64,000 bases of DNA from Nodosilinea sp. LEGE 07298 (GCF_015207265.1 NZ_JADEXE010000001.1:21737-85736); one strand, 5' to 3'. Counted from the first letter of the stretch, positions 10,501 to 20,308 are shown. Translations and numbers: made by a program. Notes: generated by a model from the letters alone, not told the origin.

Positions 10501-10954
10501 ATAAATGTGCCCCTTAGGGCTGTGAACGGAGCCTCTAGCTGGCGCTTTAGCGTAGCCAGAGATAAATTGCCGATTCCCCCCTGGGGGGACAAATGTTAAA
10601 GTTAATACATAACACTCCATCTACTTAGAACCGGCCATAAGCATTTATTGCGCCGTGGCCAACAGAGGTTATTTCCTCAAAGTTATGGTGTAGGTTATCT
10701 CTATCTCATCGTACTGCGCTAGAGCAGTAGCCTTGCATTCCTTAGTAGAACACCTGTACGAGTTTTACTGAGGGTTTAACGTTGCATCTATCCACCTAAC
10801 AATTCTTTCTCTTTTTCTCGGGTGGCAAATCGTTCTATATAGCGATTACGTTCTTCGATTTCTGTTCAAAGCTGAATACAGTGTTCAATTATTTGTCATC
10901 TAGCCTGGCAATTTTTTAGCCTATCTGTTTCCCTGAGAGGTCACTGGCATCTTT
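10501..10954. other. 454-bp divergent intergenic region with a C6-T-G6 hairpin
   Basis: This separates the patD-like gene from rel and must hold both promoters. A perfect inverted repeat, CCCCCC-T-GGGGGG (10576-10588), lies about 80 bases upstream of the patD-like start. The stretch from 10790 to 10940 is AT-rich and leads into rel. No ORF or RNA gene is supported. Confidence 0.6.
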
Positions 10955-13237
10955 ATGACTGCAACGGTTCATCCCCCTCTACCCGACGACTGCACCCTGC
11001 CCGGTTGGCTCGAAACCTGCGTGCTGGCTCACCACGACGACAGCCAGGATGACCTTGCCCACGACCCCGAAGACAAGTCAAACAACGTGCTGGTGTGCCA
11101 GGCCTTTGAGTTTGCCTACACCCTGCATAAAGGTCAGATGCGAGCTTCTGGCGAACCCTACATTTGTCACCCCATTGCCGTCGCCGGGCTGCTGCGCGAC
11201 CTGGGTGGCGACAGCGCCATGATTGCCTCTGGCTTTCTCCACGACATTGTCGAAGATACCGATGTCACCTCCGAAGAAATTGAGGCCAATTTTGGCGACG
11301 AGGTGCGACAGCTGGTTGAGGGGGTAACCAAGCTTTCCAAGTTTAATTTTGAGAGCAAAACCGAGCGTCAGGCCGAGAATTTTCGCCGCATGTTCTTGGC
11401 CATGGCCCAGGATATTCGGGTGATTGTGGTGAAGCTGGCCGATCGCCTCCACAACATGCGCACCTTGGAGCACCTCGGCGACGAAAAGCGTCGCCGCATT
11501 GCTCGCGAAACTATGGAGATCTTTGCGCCTCTGGCCAACCGCCTGGGGATCGGACGCTTTAAGTGGGAACTCGAAGACCTCTCTTTTAAGTATTTAGAGC
11601 CCGACGCCTACCGGCAGATGCAGCGGCACATTACCGAAAAGCGGGCCGATCGCGAGGCACGGCTGATGCAGGTGGCCGAAACCCTGCGCCAGCGCATGCA
11701 CCAGTCCGAGATTCAGGTGGTGGACGTGAGCAGTCGCCCCAAACACCTGTACGGCATTTACCGCAAAATGGAGCGGCAGCAAAAAGATTTCAGCGAAATC
11801 TACGACATTGCCGCCATTCGCCTGATTGTCGGCACCAACGAAGAGTGCTACCGCGCTTTGGCCATTGTTCATGACGCCTTTCGCCCGGTGCCGGGTCGAT
11901 TCAAAGACTACATTGGCCTACCCAAGCCCAACCGCTATCAATCGCTTCACACCGTGGTGATTGGCCCTAAAGGCAAACCCATCGAGGTGCAGATTCGCAC
12001 CCTAGAAATGCACCACGTGGCCGAGTACGGGATCGCCGCCCACTGGAAGTATAAGGAGACCGGCGCGTCCACCAACACTCGCATCAGCGCCGATGACGAC
12101 AAGTTTACCTGGCTCAGGCAGCTTTTAGAGTGGCAAAACGACCTCAAGGATGATGCTCAAGAATTCCTTGAGAACGTCAAGGGCAACCTGTTTGACGAAG
12201 ATGTCTACGTGTTTACCCCCGATGGCGACGTGGTGCCCCTGAGTCGGGGGGCAACGTCAGTAGACTTTGCCTACCGCATTCACACCGAGGTGGGCAACCA
12301 CTGCGCCGGAGCCAGGGTGAATGGCCGCATTGTCACCCTCGACACGCCGCTCGAAAACGGCGACATCGTGGAGATCATTACCCAAAAGAACAGCCACCCT
12401 AGCCTCGACTGGCTCAACTTTGTCGTTACCCCCAGCGCCCGCAACCGGATTCGCCAGTGGTATAAGCGATCGCACCGCGACGAAAATATCGCCCGAGGCC
12501 GCGACATGCTCGAAAAAGAGCTGGGCCGCAGCGGCTTTGATGCACTGCTCAAGTCTGAACCCGCTCAGATTGCCGCCGAGCGCTGCAACTACCCAAGCGT
12601 TGACGATTTGCTGGCCGGGCTGGGCTACGGCGAGGTCACCCTCAACCTGTTTGTCAACCGAATGCGGGAGGCGATTAAGACCAAGCAGCCCCTAGAGGTA
12701 CTGTCGCCTGAGGCATCGCTGCAAGATTCTGACCACTTTTTGGCCGGGGCTGTTACCAGCCGCCACCGCCCGGCCCCCTCTAAAGACCCCATCTTGGGGA
12801 TTGAGGGGCTGGTACACCATATTGCAGGCTGCTGTAACCCGCTGCCCGGTGAACCAATCATGGGCAGCGTGTCGCTGGGCAGCCGAGGCATTGCTATTCA
12901 CCGGCAGGGCTGCCCCAATCTGGCCGACATTCCGTGCGATCGCATTATTCCCGTCAGCTGGAATCCTGGCGACCACAACGGCTCTCGCCATACCTACCCG
13001 GTGGAAGTGCGGATCGAGGTGATTGACCGAGTGGGCGTGCTCAAGGATATTCTGTCGCACCTGTCAGACTTGCAAATCAACGTCCACAAGGCCCAGGTTA
13101 AAACCTTCCCCGGCCAAACCGCCGAAATTGATCTAGGCCTTGACGTTAAAGACCACGCCCACCTCGACCAAACCTTTGGGCAGATTCGCAAAATGACCGA
13201 TGTGCTCAAAATCCGCCGGATGAATGCCGTCGGGTAG
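10955..13237 (+). CDS. spoT: Bifunctional (p)ppGpp synthetase/hydrolase (RelA/SpoT)
   Basis: A 760-aa long RSH enzyme that makes and degrades the stringent-response alarmone (p)ppGpp. The HD hydrolase domain (about 45-200) retains HP in YICHPIAVA and the HD pair in FLHDIVEDT, so hydrolysis should be active. The synthetase domain (about 240-370) has SRPKHLYGIYRKM and FKDYIGLPKPNRYQSLHT. A TGS domain (about 410-475, VYVFTPDGDVVPL) and a C-terminal ACT domain (about 680-757, VRIEVIDRVGVLKDILSHL) provide regulation by the ribosome or ligands. Cyanobacteria normally have one such bifunctional enzyme. The ATG at 10955 follows CTGAGAGGTCACTGG, a modest Shine-Dalgarno match. Confidence 0.95.
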   Translation: MTATVHPPLPDDCTLPGWLETCVLAHHDDSQDDLAHDPEDKSNNVLVCQAFEFAYTLHKGQMRASGEPYICHPIAVAGLLRDLGGDSAMIASGFLHDIVEDTDVTSEEIEANFGDEVRQLVEGVTKLSKFNFESKTERQAENFRRMFLAMAQDIRVIVVKLADRLHNMRTLEHLGDEKRRRIARETMEIFAPLANRLGIGRFKWELEDLSFKYLEPDAYRQMQRHITEKRADREARLMQVAETLRQRMHQSEIQVVDVSSRPKHLYGIYRKMERQQKDFSEIYDIAAIRLIVGTNEECYRALAIVHDAFRPVPGRFKDYIGLPKPNRYQSLHTVVIGPKGKPIEVQIRTLEMHHVAEYGIAAHWKYKETGASTNTRISADDDKFTWLRQLLEWQNDLKDDAQEFLENVKGNLFDEDVYVFTPDGDVVPLSRGATSVDFAYRIHTEVGNHCAGARVNGRIVTLDTPLENGDIVEIITQKNSHPSLDWLNFVVTPSARNRIRQWYKRSHRDENIARGRDMLEKELGRSGFDALLKSEPAQIAAERCNYPSVDDLLAGLGYGEVTLNLFVNRMREAIKTKQPLEVLSPEASLQDSDHFLAGAVTSRHRPAPSKDPILGIEGLVHHIAGCCNPLPGEPIMGSVSLGSRGIAIHRQGCPNLADIPCDRIIPVSWNPGDHNGSRHTYPVEVRIEVIDRVGVLKDILSHLSDLQINVHKAQVKTFPGQTAEIDLGLDVKDHAHLDQTFGQIRKMTDVLKIRRMNAVG

Positions 13238-13270
13238 ATGGCTCTAGCGATGTCAGCCGTTCCTTTTTAC

Positions 13271-13299
13271 CGCTGGGGCTAGCCTGGCTAGCCCCAGCG
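13271..13299. other. Perfect 14-bp inverted repeat between rel and purK
   Basis: Arms CGCTGGGGCTAGCC and GGCTAGCCCCAGCG surround a single central base, 33 bases after the rel stop. No T-run follows on either strand, so it is not a standard intrinsic terminator. It may be a rho-type or processing hairpin, or part of the purK leader. Confidence 0.7.
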
Positions 13300-13367
13300 C
13301 TCTGAAACTCTAGCGCCGTGGAATAATAGGAGTCTGCATCCACGACAACAGCACTAGGCGCAGCCGT

Positions 13368-14528
13368 ATGGCGCAAGACAAGGCAAACCTAATTAAACGA
13401 GTCGGCGTAATTGGCGGCGGCCAACTGGCCTGGATGATGGGGCAAGCGGCGCAAAAGCTGGGGCTAGAGCTAGTGGTGCAAACCCCCCAGGAGACCGACC
13501 CTGCCGTTGCGATCGCCCACTCCACCGTGCTCGCCCCCATTGCCGACGTCGCCGCCACGGCCTCTCTGGCCGCCCAGTGCGACGTGATTACCTTTGAGAA
13601 TGAATTCATTGACTGCGCGGGGCTGCAAACCTTAGCCGAGAGCGGCACGATCTTTCGCCCCAGTCTAGACGTGCTGACTCTAGTGCTCGATAAGCGCCAC
13701 CAGCGCGAGTTTTTTGCGCAGATTGGCTTACCCAACCCCCGCTACAACTATTTAGACGGTGACGAAAGCGAGGCAGACCTAGCCGCCAAAGCCGAGATCA
13801 TTGGATTTCCGCTAGTGATGAAAACCCGCCGCCTAGGCTACGACGGCCAGGGTACCACCGTCGTTAAAGAGGCGTCAGAACTCAGCGCCACCTGGGACAG
13901 GTTTGACCACGTGCCAGTGCTGCTAGAAGAGTTTGTGCCCTTCAAGCAAGAGTTGGCCGTTATGGTGGCTCGTTCGACTCAGGGTGACGTTGCGGTTTAT
14001 CCTACCGTTGAAACTCAGCAGGTTGACCAAGTCTGCCGTCGAGTCTTTGCTCCGGCCAGGGTTAGAGCTGGGGTAGATAGCAGAATGGAGGGCATTGCCC
14101 GCACTCTGGCAGAGCAGCTACAGCTAGTTGGCGTCGTCGGTATTGAGTGCTTTCTGACCCAAAACGATCGCATCTTGATCAACGAAATTGCCCCTCGCAC
14201 TCATAACTCGGGCCACTACAGCCTCGATGCCTGCCAAACCTCGCAGTTTGAGCAGCAGCTGCGGACGGTCAGCGATCGCCCCATCGGACCCACCACCCTC
14301 ACCTGCTCCCAGGCGGTGATGGTCAATCTACTGGGCCTAGACGAACCTGAAGATAGCCACCACCGCAAACTCCAGGTGCTCAAAGAACTGCCCCAAAGCA
14401 CCCTCTACTGGTACACCAAAGACATTCGCCCCGGTCGCAAGCTCGGCCACATTACCCAATGTTTTGGTCCTGCCGAAGATCCGACCGCCGCCGCCGCTGC
14501 GATCGAAGCCATTTGGTATGGTTCATGA
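13368..14528 (+). CDS. purK: 5-(carboxyamino)imidazole ribonucleotide synthase
   Basis: A 386-aa ATP-grasp enzyme that carboxylates AIR to N5-CAIR in purine synthesis; PurE acts next. It begins with the family signature VGVIGGGQLAWMMGQAA (about residues 12-28). The ATP-grasp core includes GFPLVMKTRRLGYDGQGT and VLLEEFVPFKQELAVMVAR, and the metal site is ILINEIAPRTHNSGHYS. Length is normal. It lies in the same direction as rel and uraD, but hairpins on both sides suggest separate transcripts. Confidence 0.95.
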   Translation: MAQDKANLIKRVGVIGGGQLAWMMGQAAQKLGLELVVQTPQETDPAVAIAHSTVLAPIADVAATASLAAQCDVITFENEFIDCAGLQTLAESGTIFRPSLDVLTLVLDKRHQREFFAQIGLPNPRYNYLDGDESEADLAAKAEIIGFPLVMKTRRLGYDGQGTTVVKEASELSATWDRFDHVPVLLEEFVPFKQELAVMVARSTQGDVAVYPTVETQQVDQVCRRVFAPARVRAGVDSRMEGIARTLAEQLQLVGVVGIECFLTQNDRILINEIAPRTHNSGHYSLDACQTSQFEQQLRTVSDRPIGPTTLTCSQAVMVNLLGLDEPEDSHHRKLQVLKELPQSTLYWYTKDIRPGRKLGHITQCFGPAEDPTAAAAAIEAIWYGS

Positions 14529-14617
14529 TTGCTTCCTAGCAGCGTGCCCTGAACGAAGCCGTTCGCGAAGGGGAGACAGGGCGCACCTCATTAACCCACC
14601 TCATCGACCCACTCTCC

Positions 14618-15121
14618 ATGCCCTACACCCTAGACCAGCTCAACGCCATGACCAAGGCCGAATTTGTAGCGGCCATCGGCCCCGCCTTTGAAGACACGCC
14701 CAGTATTGCTGCCCAAGTTTGGCCCCAGCGCCCCTTTACATCGGTAGCTAATCTCCATCAGCGCATGGTCAGCGTTGTGCAGGCTATGACTCCTGAAGAC
14801 AAGCTGGCGCTGATCAAAGCCCACCCCGATCTGGGAACTCGGGTTGCCATGGCCGAGGCATCTGTGGCAGAACAAAGCAAAGCCGGTCTCAGTAACCTTA
14901 GCTCGGAGGAGTACCACCAGTTTCAAGCTCTCAACCAGCAATACAAAGAGAAGTTTGGTGTTCCGTTCATCCTGGCGGTGGCAGGGCACACCAAAACTTC
15001 AATTTTAGAAAACTTTACAAACAGATTATGTAATTCTACGGATGTGGAATTAGCCGCTGCCCTTCAAGAAATTGAGAAAATTGCCCTTTCTCGTCTTGAC
15101 TCATGGGTTTTATCTAGCTAG
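14618..15121 (+). CDS. uraD: 2-oxo-4-hydroxy-4-carboxy-5-ureidoimidazoline (OHCU) decarboxylase
   Basis: A 167-aa all-helical protein that converts OHCU to (S)-allantoin, the last step of urate breakdown after urate oxidase and HIU hydrolase. Family motifs are visible: the helix beginning LDQLNAMTKAEFVAAIGPAFE, then IKAHPDLGTRVAM with the catalytic His, SKAGLSNLS, and the GVPFILAVAGHTK segment. It follows purK by about 90 bases; the spacer contains an imperfect hairpin (14544-14586). No uricase, xanthine dehydrogenase or allantoinase gene lies within the window, so this is an isolated catabolic gene beside a biosynthetic one. Confidence 0.88.
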   Translation: MPYTLDQLNAMTKAEFVAAIGPAFEDTPSIAAQVWPQRPFTSVANLHQRMVSVVQAMTPEDKLALIKAHPDLGTRVAMAEASVAEQSKAGLSNLSSEEYHQFQALNQQYKEKFGVPFILAVAGHTKTSILENFTNRLCNSTDVELAAALQEIEKIALSRLDSWVLSS

Positions 15122-15917
15122 ACGTCCTGCACCGTCAGATATGCAACATAGAAGCTTTATACAATGGTTAAACTTGACTGAATTGATTAAGATTATGTTT
15201 CCTACGTACGTATAGACTTTGGTCCCCAGGGACAACCATGATACCTTGGCCAAAGAACAAGCCCAGCCAGTCTGGAAAAGACTATAACTTACGGCTAATA
15301 CATATCTGTAGTTTGTACTCTTGCGGATAGCTTAGGCTTAATCATCTCAGCAAGCTCTAGGAAGGGCTGCTCAATGTCTTTGGAGGCACCGCGAAATGAA
15401 GCATGTTTTTCGAACCAAAATAGTTTTTAGAATGCCGAATTTGTTTTGGCCGGAAAGACAGGGCCGAGATGAATAGAATTTAGCCAGCCAGCCTCAGAAA
15501 AGTTCTCAAAGCAAATCTAACAGATTTATTTGAGCTAACTTCTATTAGCTAAATATCAAGTATTAAGCAAAGGAAGTAAGGGCCATAGTCGATTGATTTG
15601 GTACCTGTTGAGAAGCCTCGCTTAATTACAGATAGTGCTGGTCTGCATCAACATTTACTTCGATTAACATTTGCTTGAAATGCCTTGTAGAAAGCGATAT
15701 ATTTGGCGAATCAAATGCTTTTTGGCAGTATCACTTTTCTACGCCGCACCGATGAGTAATGTCAGTGACGCAAAGATAATCGGCTAGCGATGTAGAGCCT
15801 GTGGTAGTCGTTTTGACGAATTTTAGAAAACAGATGATTTTGTGGCTGGCAATTGTGCGTGCGATCGCATTAAATTCCGGCCTATGCATTGTACAATTAA
15901 TTAGGGTTTAGCCTACA
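15122..15917. other. 796-bp AT-rich, gene-free region
   Basis: No ORF is convincing on either strand. Short palindromes are present: TACGTACGTA (15203-15212), GTCCC-CA-GGGAC (15222-15233) nested within CTTTGG...CCAAAG (15217-15255), and TTGGCCAA (15246-15253). A TATACAAT element lies at 15157-15164. The base composition is more AT-rich than the neighbouring genes. The nested palindromes at 15217-15255 could be a structured transcript, but I cannot assign a family. Confidence 0.5.
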
Positions 15918-17063
15918 ATGACGCCTCCACCTAGTCGAGAAAATAATCCCAATTTTCACATCTTAACCAGTACTAAATTTGACTTTGCGCACTTTTCTGC
16001 TCGTGCTGAACAGGGTCAAGGGCCACGGCACACCATTTGGCAACTCAAAGAAAGGCTCAATGCCCAAGTTCACCAGCCAGACTTTGAGGACGATAGTTCA
16101 GTTACGATCGCCGATAAACTGCTTGCCAAAATCGTTGGCAGGCCCCACCAGTGGACTTTGGCCAGGCAGGTCTTAGCCCAGACTAGTTCGGGCGACATTG
16201 TTTACTGCGGTGGAGAAGATGCTGGTCTACCGCTGACGATTCTGGCCGCACTCAAAAAAGATCGCCCCCATTTAGTCATGAATGTCATGTGCCCAGAACG
16301 GCGGCGGCCTCGACTGCTCCTCAAAGGGTTTCAACTTCATCGTTTCATTCATACCTTTCTGGTCAATACAACCCTTAAGGCTGAAACGATAAGGACTATG
16401 CTCAAGCTGCCTGAGGAAAATGTATTTTGCCTAGCTGAGCAAACCGATAGACAGTTCTTTTACCCTGAACCTGGCACCATCAAAAAAAATCGCCCGTTAA
16501 TTGCCAGTGCTGGCTTAGAACAGCGAGACTATGTCACCCTCGCTAAAGCAATGCAGGACTTAGACCTAGACGTAAAAGTCTGCGCAGTATCGCCCAACGC
16601 CACCTCTAAAACCCGGTGCCGAATTCCAGAGCACCCCCCCGCAAACATGGAGATGCGCTACTTTGACTGGGTCGAGTTGCGCGATCTATATCGCAGCGCA
16701 GATATAGCCGTAGTTAGCTTAATTGACAACACCTACTCTGCCGGGCTAACGGTCTTAATGGAAGCCATGGCCTGCCGTAGACCTGTCGTAATTACTAAAA
16801 CCACGGGCTTAGCCACAGAAATGGCCGACAAAGGACTGGTCTGGGGAGTAAACCCTGATTCTCCTGATCAGATGAAAGCTACTGTCGAGTACATTCTCAG
16901 CCATCCTGAGGAAGCCAGCGCCAGGGCAGAGGCGGCCTACCAATACTTCCTAGAAAACCACACGAGTGAGCACCACATTGAACAGATAGTTCGCCTGCTA
17001 CAGCGGGTGGCCAATAGCGTTACGGTAGATTCACCCATGGTCGTACAGGCCAGACCCGTTTAG
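15918..17063 (+). CDS. Glycosyltransferase (GT4-like)
   Basis: A 381-aa GT-B type glycosyltransferase. The C-terminal nucleotide-sugar domain is clear: RYFDWVELRDLYRSADIAVVSL, then TYSAGLTVLMEAMACRRPVVITKTTGLATEM with the conserved Glu of the EX7E-like motif, and GVNPDSPDQM. The N-terminal half is poorly conserved and begins with an Asn/Pro-rich leader; no signal peptide or membrane helix is seen, so it should act in the cytoplasm. Sugar and acceptor cannot be told. Base composition is less GC-rich than that of the flanking genes and no other polysaccharide gene is adjacent, which is compatible with acquisition (inference). Confidence 0.75.
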   Translation: MTPPPSRENNPNFHILTSTKFDFAHFSARAEQGQGPRHTIWQLKERLNAQVHQPDFEDDSSVTIADKLLAKIVGRPHQWTLARQVLAQTSSGDIVYCGGEDAGLPLTILAALKKDRPHLVMNVMCPERRRPRLLLKGFQLHRFIHTFLVNTTLKAETIRTMLKLPEENVFCLAEQTDRQFFYPEPGTIKKNRPLIASAGLEQRDYVTLAKAMQDLDLDVKVCAVSPNATSKTRCRIPEHPPANMEMRYFDWVELRDLYRSADIAVVSLIDNTYSAGLTVLMEAMACRRPVVITKTTGLATEMADKGLVWGVNPDSPDQMKATVEYILSHPEEASARAEAAYQYFLENHTSEHHIEQIVRLLQRVANSVTVDSPMVVQARPV

Positions 17064-17131
17064 TCGTTGTCTACATTGCTTATAAGGCCCAGGCTTATTC
17101 TCCCTGCTGCATCCTGCGTGCCGGTTGACGG

Positions 17132-18835
17132 TTAATGGGTCTGCAGGGTCCGCAGGCGGTTAATTGCGGCGGCTAGTTCTAGCCCGCGAAAGCAGACCAA
17201 ATCGCCCATGGGCCACTCAGTCAAGCAGTCGAGTCCGGACTGGGTTATGTCGGCCATGACGGCAGCGATCGCCGCCGCAAGCGGGGTTGTTGCCGTCATG
17301 TGGTAGCGCTGGGCGTAGACGATTGCAGCAGCGATTGCCCGTACCTGTCCCGATTCCACTAGTTGCTCCACCGCCGACAGGTCAATGGCTTCGGTGCCGA
17401 TCTGGAGCTGATCGACATCGCGCGCCCGCAGCTTAACGCTGTGGCGGCCTTTGCTGGGGTCAATGCTATCGGGCTGAATGGTACGCGGGGTAAGGGTACC
17501 AAAGGTAGGGCCACCCTCGCGATCGCGCTCCGTCCTATATTCCGCCGCAATGGCCTGGGCCTGCTCGGTCACATTTTGGGGCACAAACTCGTCTAGGGCA
17601 ATCACCGTATCGGCCACATCGAAGTAGTCGCCGCTGCCCCCCATCACCAGCACCGTGGAGATGCCGTAGTCGGTGTAGAGCTGCTGCACTTTGTCAATAA
17701 AGGGAGTAATGGGCTCGCGATCTTTAGTGATCAGGGCCTGCATACGGCGATCGCGAATCATGAAGTTGGTCGCCGACGTATCTTCATCCACTAGCAGCGC
17801 CGTCGCCCCCGCCTCAATCGCCTCAATAATGTTGGCGGCCTGCGACGTGCTGCCGCTAGCGTTGGGTGTGGAGAATTTTTGGGTCGATTTGCCCTGGGGC
17901 AGGCTGCCAATAAAGGGCGAAATATCGACTCCTGCAATGCTGCGGCCATCTTCGGCCCGCACCTTTACCGCCAACCGATCGGTCACCACCTGGTGCCGTC
18001 CGTCGCCCGGTACGTGGTTGTACACCCCTGTTTCGATCGCCCGCAGCAGGGTCGATTTGCCGTGGTAGCCACCGCCCACAATCAGGGTAATGCCCTGGGG
18101 TACTCCCATCCCCGTCACATCCCCAGCATGGGGACAGGTGAGCGTCGCTCGCAGTGAGTCTGGAGACTTGAACGGAACCGCCTGGTTTGTCAGAGGGCGT
18201 TCATCAACGCCGCTGCGGCGGGGCAGAATTGCGCCGTCGGCAACGAAGGCAACAAGGTTATGGGCGGAGAGCTGCGATCGCAGCACCTCCGCATCCTCCG
18301 CAGTATCCACATGACGCTCAAGTTTGGCCGCATCCAGCGCCTCGTAGAACAACGTCCTAATTACCAGAGCGGGCACAGAATCACACAACAGTGCCGCCGC
18401 CTGCCGCCCTGCAATCCGCCGCCCAAAGGCCGGTAGCCCCACGGTAAAGCGAAGTTCTACAGCCTCTGCCGCCACCCTGGCCGCACTGCGGTTGAGCACG
18501 GCCTGACTAGGCCGCACAATGCCAATCAGCCCGCTTTTGCCTGAACCTGATGTCCGCTGGCTCCCCTCGGCAGCCCGGTAAAACTCGCGGGTCAGGTAGT
18601 CGGCCAGGGCGATCGCCCGACAGGGCAGCTCCCACAGGCTTTTGGGAAACCCCGCCACCGCCTGCGGCACCACCACCCGTACCCGGCTCGGAGCCGCAAA
18701 CGGGTCGCCCTGCACATGGTCAATGTGCAGGGTAAAGTTTTCAAAGTCGTACGCTCCCTTAAGCGACTTGTACGCCCCGTAGCCTTGGCCATCGAGGCGA
18801 TGGAGCTGGTCGGAGAGAACCTCTTGCGTAGCCAT
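17132..18835 (-). CDS. Predicted ATPase of the ABC class (PF09818-type)
   Basis: A 567-aa cytosolic protein. The ATP-binding region begins with GVPQGITLIVGGGYHGKSTLL (variant Walker A GGGYHGKST) and LRAIETGVYNHVPGDGRHQVV, the hallmark of this family. FIGSLPQGKSTQKFSTPNASGSTSQAANI resembles an ABC signature region and ATALLVDEDTSATNFMIRD a Walker B followed by the family DEDTSATNFM motif. The function of this family is not established. The start is ATG 18835 (MATQEVLSDQ). It is a single gene whose 3' end faces the glycosyltransferase. Confidence 0.85.
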   Translation of the reverse strand: MATQEVLSDQLHRLDGQGYGAYKSLKGAYDFENFTLHIDHVQGDPFAAPSRVRVVVPQAVAGFPKSLWELPCRAIALADYLTREFYRAAEGSQRTSGSGKSGLIGIVRPSQAVLNRSAARVAAEAVELRFTVGLPAFGRRIAGRQAAALLCDSVPALVIRTLFYEALDAAKLERHVDTAEDAEVLRSQLSAHNLVAFVADGAILPRRSGVDERPLTNQAVPFKSPDSLRATLTCPHAGDVTGMGVPQGITLIVGGGYHGKSTLLRAIETGVYNHVPGDGRHQVVTDRLAVKVRAEDGRSIAGVDISPFIGSLPQGKSTQKFSTPNASGSTSQAANIIEAIEAGATALLVDEDTSATNFMIRDRRMQALITKDREPITPFIDKVQQLYTDYGISTVLVMGGSGDYFDVADTVIALDEFVPQNVTEQAQAIAAEYRTERDREGGPTFGTLTPRTIQPDSIDPSKGRHSVKLRARDVDQLQIGTEAIDLSAVEQLVESGQVRAIAAAIVYAQRYHMTATTPLAAAIAAVMADITQSGLDCLTEWPMGDLVCFRGLELAAAINRLRTLQTH

Positions 18836-19010
18836 AGCGCAGCGTGAATTGCCTTTAACCCAAGTACTCTAACGCACACCCGTAACCTACTCAGAACAGC
18901 CATGAATAGGGTCTGGTAGGCACTGCCCACCGTACGTTGAAACTCATCCCCACCTTTTGGGAAGCCGCTTAGCGTCTACATCTTCCTCATCGCCTCATCC
19001 ACCCATCCAC

Positions 19011-20090
19011 TCATTCACCCCCCCTCGCCACCACCATCGCCACGGCCAGCTCCATCGCCGCCACCATGCTGCTGGCATCGGCGATCCCTTTGCCCGCAAT
19101 ATCAAAGGCGGTTCCGTGGTCGGGCGAGGTGCGCACAAAGGGCAACCCTACGGTCGTATTTACCGCTCGGTCAAAGGCCATCAGCTTTACCGGAATGAGG
19201 CCCTGGTCGTGGTACAGAGCCAGGTAGGCGTCGTGGGCGGTTGCGATCGCGCTTCCCTCAGTGCCAAACCAAGCCTGCCCTGGGCGCACCCACATCGTGT
19301 CGGGGGGAATGGGGCCATCGATTTGCACCTGGGGGTAGCGCGATCGCTGGGTCTCCAGCCAGGGCATCAGCCAGTCTATTTCTTCGCGGCCCAGCTGTCC
19401 GCCTTCGCCGCTGTGGGGGTTGAGGCCGGCTACGGCAATGCGGGGCTGGCTGAGGCCAAAGTCTTGCTTCAGGCTGTGAATGAGCAGATCGAGTTTTTGG
19501 GTCAGCAGCGCTGGGGTCAGGGCATCGGGCACCTGGGCCAGGGGAATGTGGGTGGTGGCCAGCAGCGCGCGCAGCCACCAGCCCGTATGGGGCGACTTGG
19601 CCACAAAAGCCATGCCAAAGCGATCGCTCTGCGCCCCTTCAGCCAGCAGCTCGGTCTGGCCAGGGTAGTGATGGCCTGCCGCTTTCCAAGCCGATTTGGC
19701 GATCGGCCCCGTGACAATGGCATCGTACTGACCCGCTACGGCACCTGCGATCGCCCTTTTGAGATAGGCAAAGCTGGCTGCCCCGGTAGCGGCACTGGCC
19801 TGACCAAAGGTCACTGTCTCCAGGGGCAGGGGCGGGGGAATTTCGACTAGCGGTAGATGGCCCAGGTCGGGAAGCGGTCCGCCGCAGGCAGATTGCTGGA
19901 GGGCCTGGAGGGTTTGGTCGAGCAGCGATCGCGTACCTATAAGCGTGATGTCTGCGATCGCGGCCCAGTCTCTAGCGCCCAGCGCTTTCAGCACCACCTC
20001 TGGCCCAATGCCCGCCGGGTCACCCAGGGTAATGACTAACCGGGGGCGACCCGGAGACTGGCTCAAAATCGAGGCTGTAGGGGTAGTCAT
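19011..20090 (-). CDS. pdxA: 4-hydroxythreonine-4-phosphate dehydrogenase
   Basis: It oxidises 4-phosphohydroxy-L-threonine in de novo vitamin B6 (pyridoxal phosphate) synthesis. Family motifs: [20 protein letters not shown] at the N-terminus, [30 protein letters not shown] region with the metal His, [32 protein letters not shown] with the second metal His, and [19 protein letters not shown] near the end. I use ATG 20090 ([10 protein letters not shown]); 7 more in-frame codons upstream are unsupported. Presence of pdxA is notable because many cyanobacteria rely on this DXP-dependent route. It is divergent from petM with about 113 bases between starts. Confidence 0.93.
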   Translation of the reverse strand: MTTPTASILSQSPGRPRLVITLGDPAGIGPEVVLKALGARDWAAIADITLIGTRSLLDQTLQALQQSACGGPLPDLGHLPLVEIPPPLPLETVTFGQASAATGAASFAYLKRAIAGAVAGQYDAIVTGPIAKSAWKAAGHHYPGQTELLAEGAQSDRFGMAFVAKSPHTGWWLRALLATTHIPLAQVPDALTPALLTQKLDLLIHSLKQDFGLSQPRIAVAGLNPHSGEGGQLGREEIDWLMPWLETQRSRYPQVQIDGPIPPDTMWVRPGQAWFGTEGSAIATAHDAYLALYHDQGLIPVKLMAFDRAVNTTVGLPFVRTSPDHGTAFDIAGKGIADASSMVAAMELAVAMVVARGGE

Positions 20091-20137
20091 AGGCGCAGGG
20101 GGTGATACCAAACTGGTCTAAAATGAGGGCGGCTAGG

Positions 20138-20149
20138 GGTTATATAACC
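20138..20149. promoter_or_regulatory. 12-bp palindrome in the pdxA-petM divergent spacer
   Basis: GGTTATATAACC is a perfect palindrome 55 bases upstream of the petM start and 48 upstream of pdxA. Its TATATAA core could be a -10 element for either gene or an operator; nothing in the sequence decides which. Confidence 0.4.
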
Positions 20150-20203
20150 GCTGGCGGGCTGGGCAACTGGCCCAATTACTATAGTGCTGTGGAAGGAGAG
20201 CGT

Positions 20204-20308
20204 ATGGGCGGCGAGATTTTTAGTACGGCAGTGATTATTTTCACCCTCACCCTGGTGGGCCTAGGCATCGGGTTTCTAATGCTGCGAGTGCAGGGTGGTG
20301 AGGAGTAG
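20204..20308 (+). CDS. petM: Cytochrome b6f complex subunit 7 (PetM)
   Basis: A 34-aa single-span thylakoid membrane protein, one of the small peripheral helices of the cytochrome b6f complex linking photosystems II and I. The short N-terminus MGGEIFST is followed by one helix (about 7-27) and the typical PetM end FLMLRVQGGEE (family: LLLKIQGGE). The ATG at 20204 has a strong Shine-Dalgarno AAGGAG at 20193-20198. The longer frame starting upstream at 20102 includes untranslated leader. ycf39 follows in the same direction after 76 bases. Confidence 0.88.
   Translation: MGGEIFSTAVIIFTLTLVGLGIGFLMLRVQGGEE

Noticed and set aside
13271..13299. 6S or other structured RNA between rel and purK
   Set aside because: The inverted repeat is perfect but only 29 bases long and the whole gap is 130 bases, too short for 6S RNA; no open-bubble arrangement is visible.
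18957..19850. 297-codon plus-strand frame opposite pdxA
   Set aside because: Antisense shadow of a well-supported pdxA gene; its product is His/Gly-rich with no domain.
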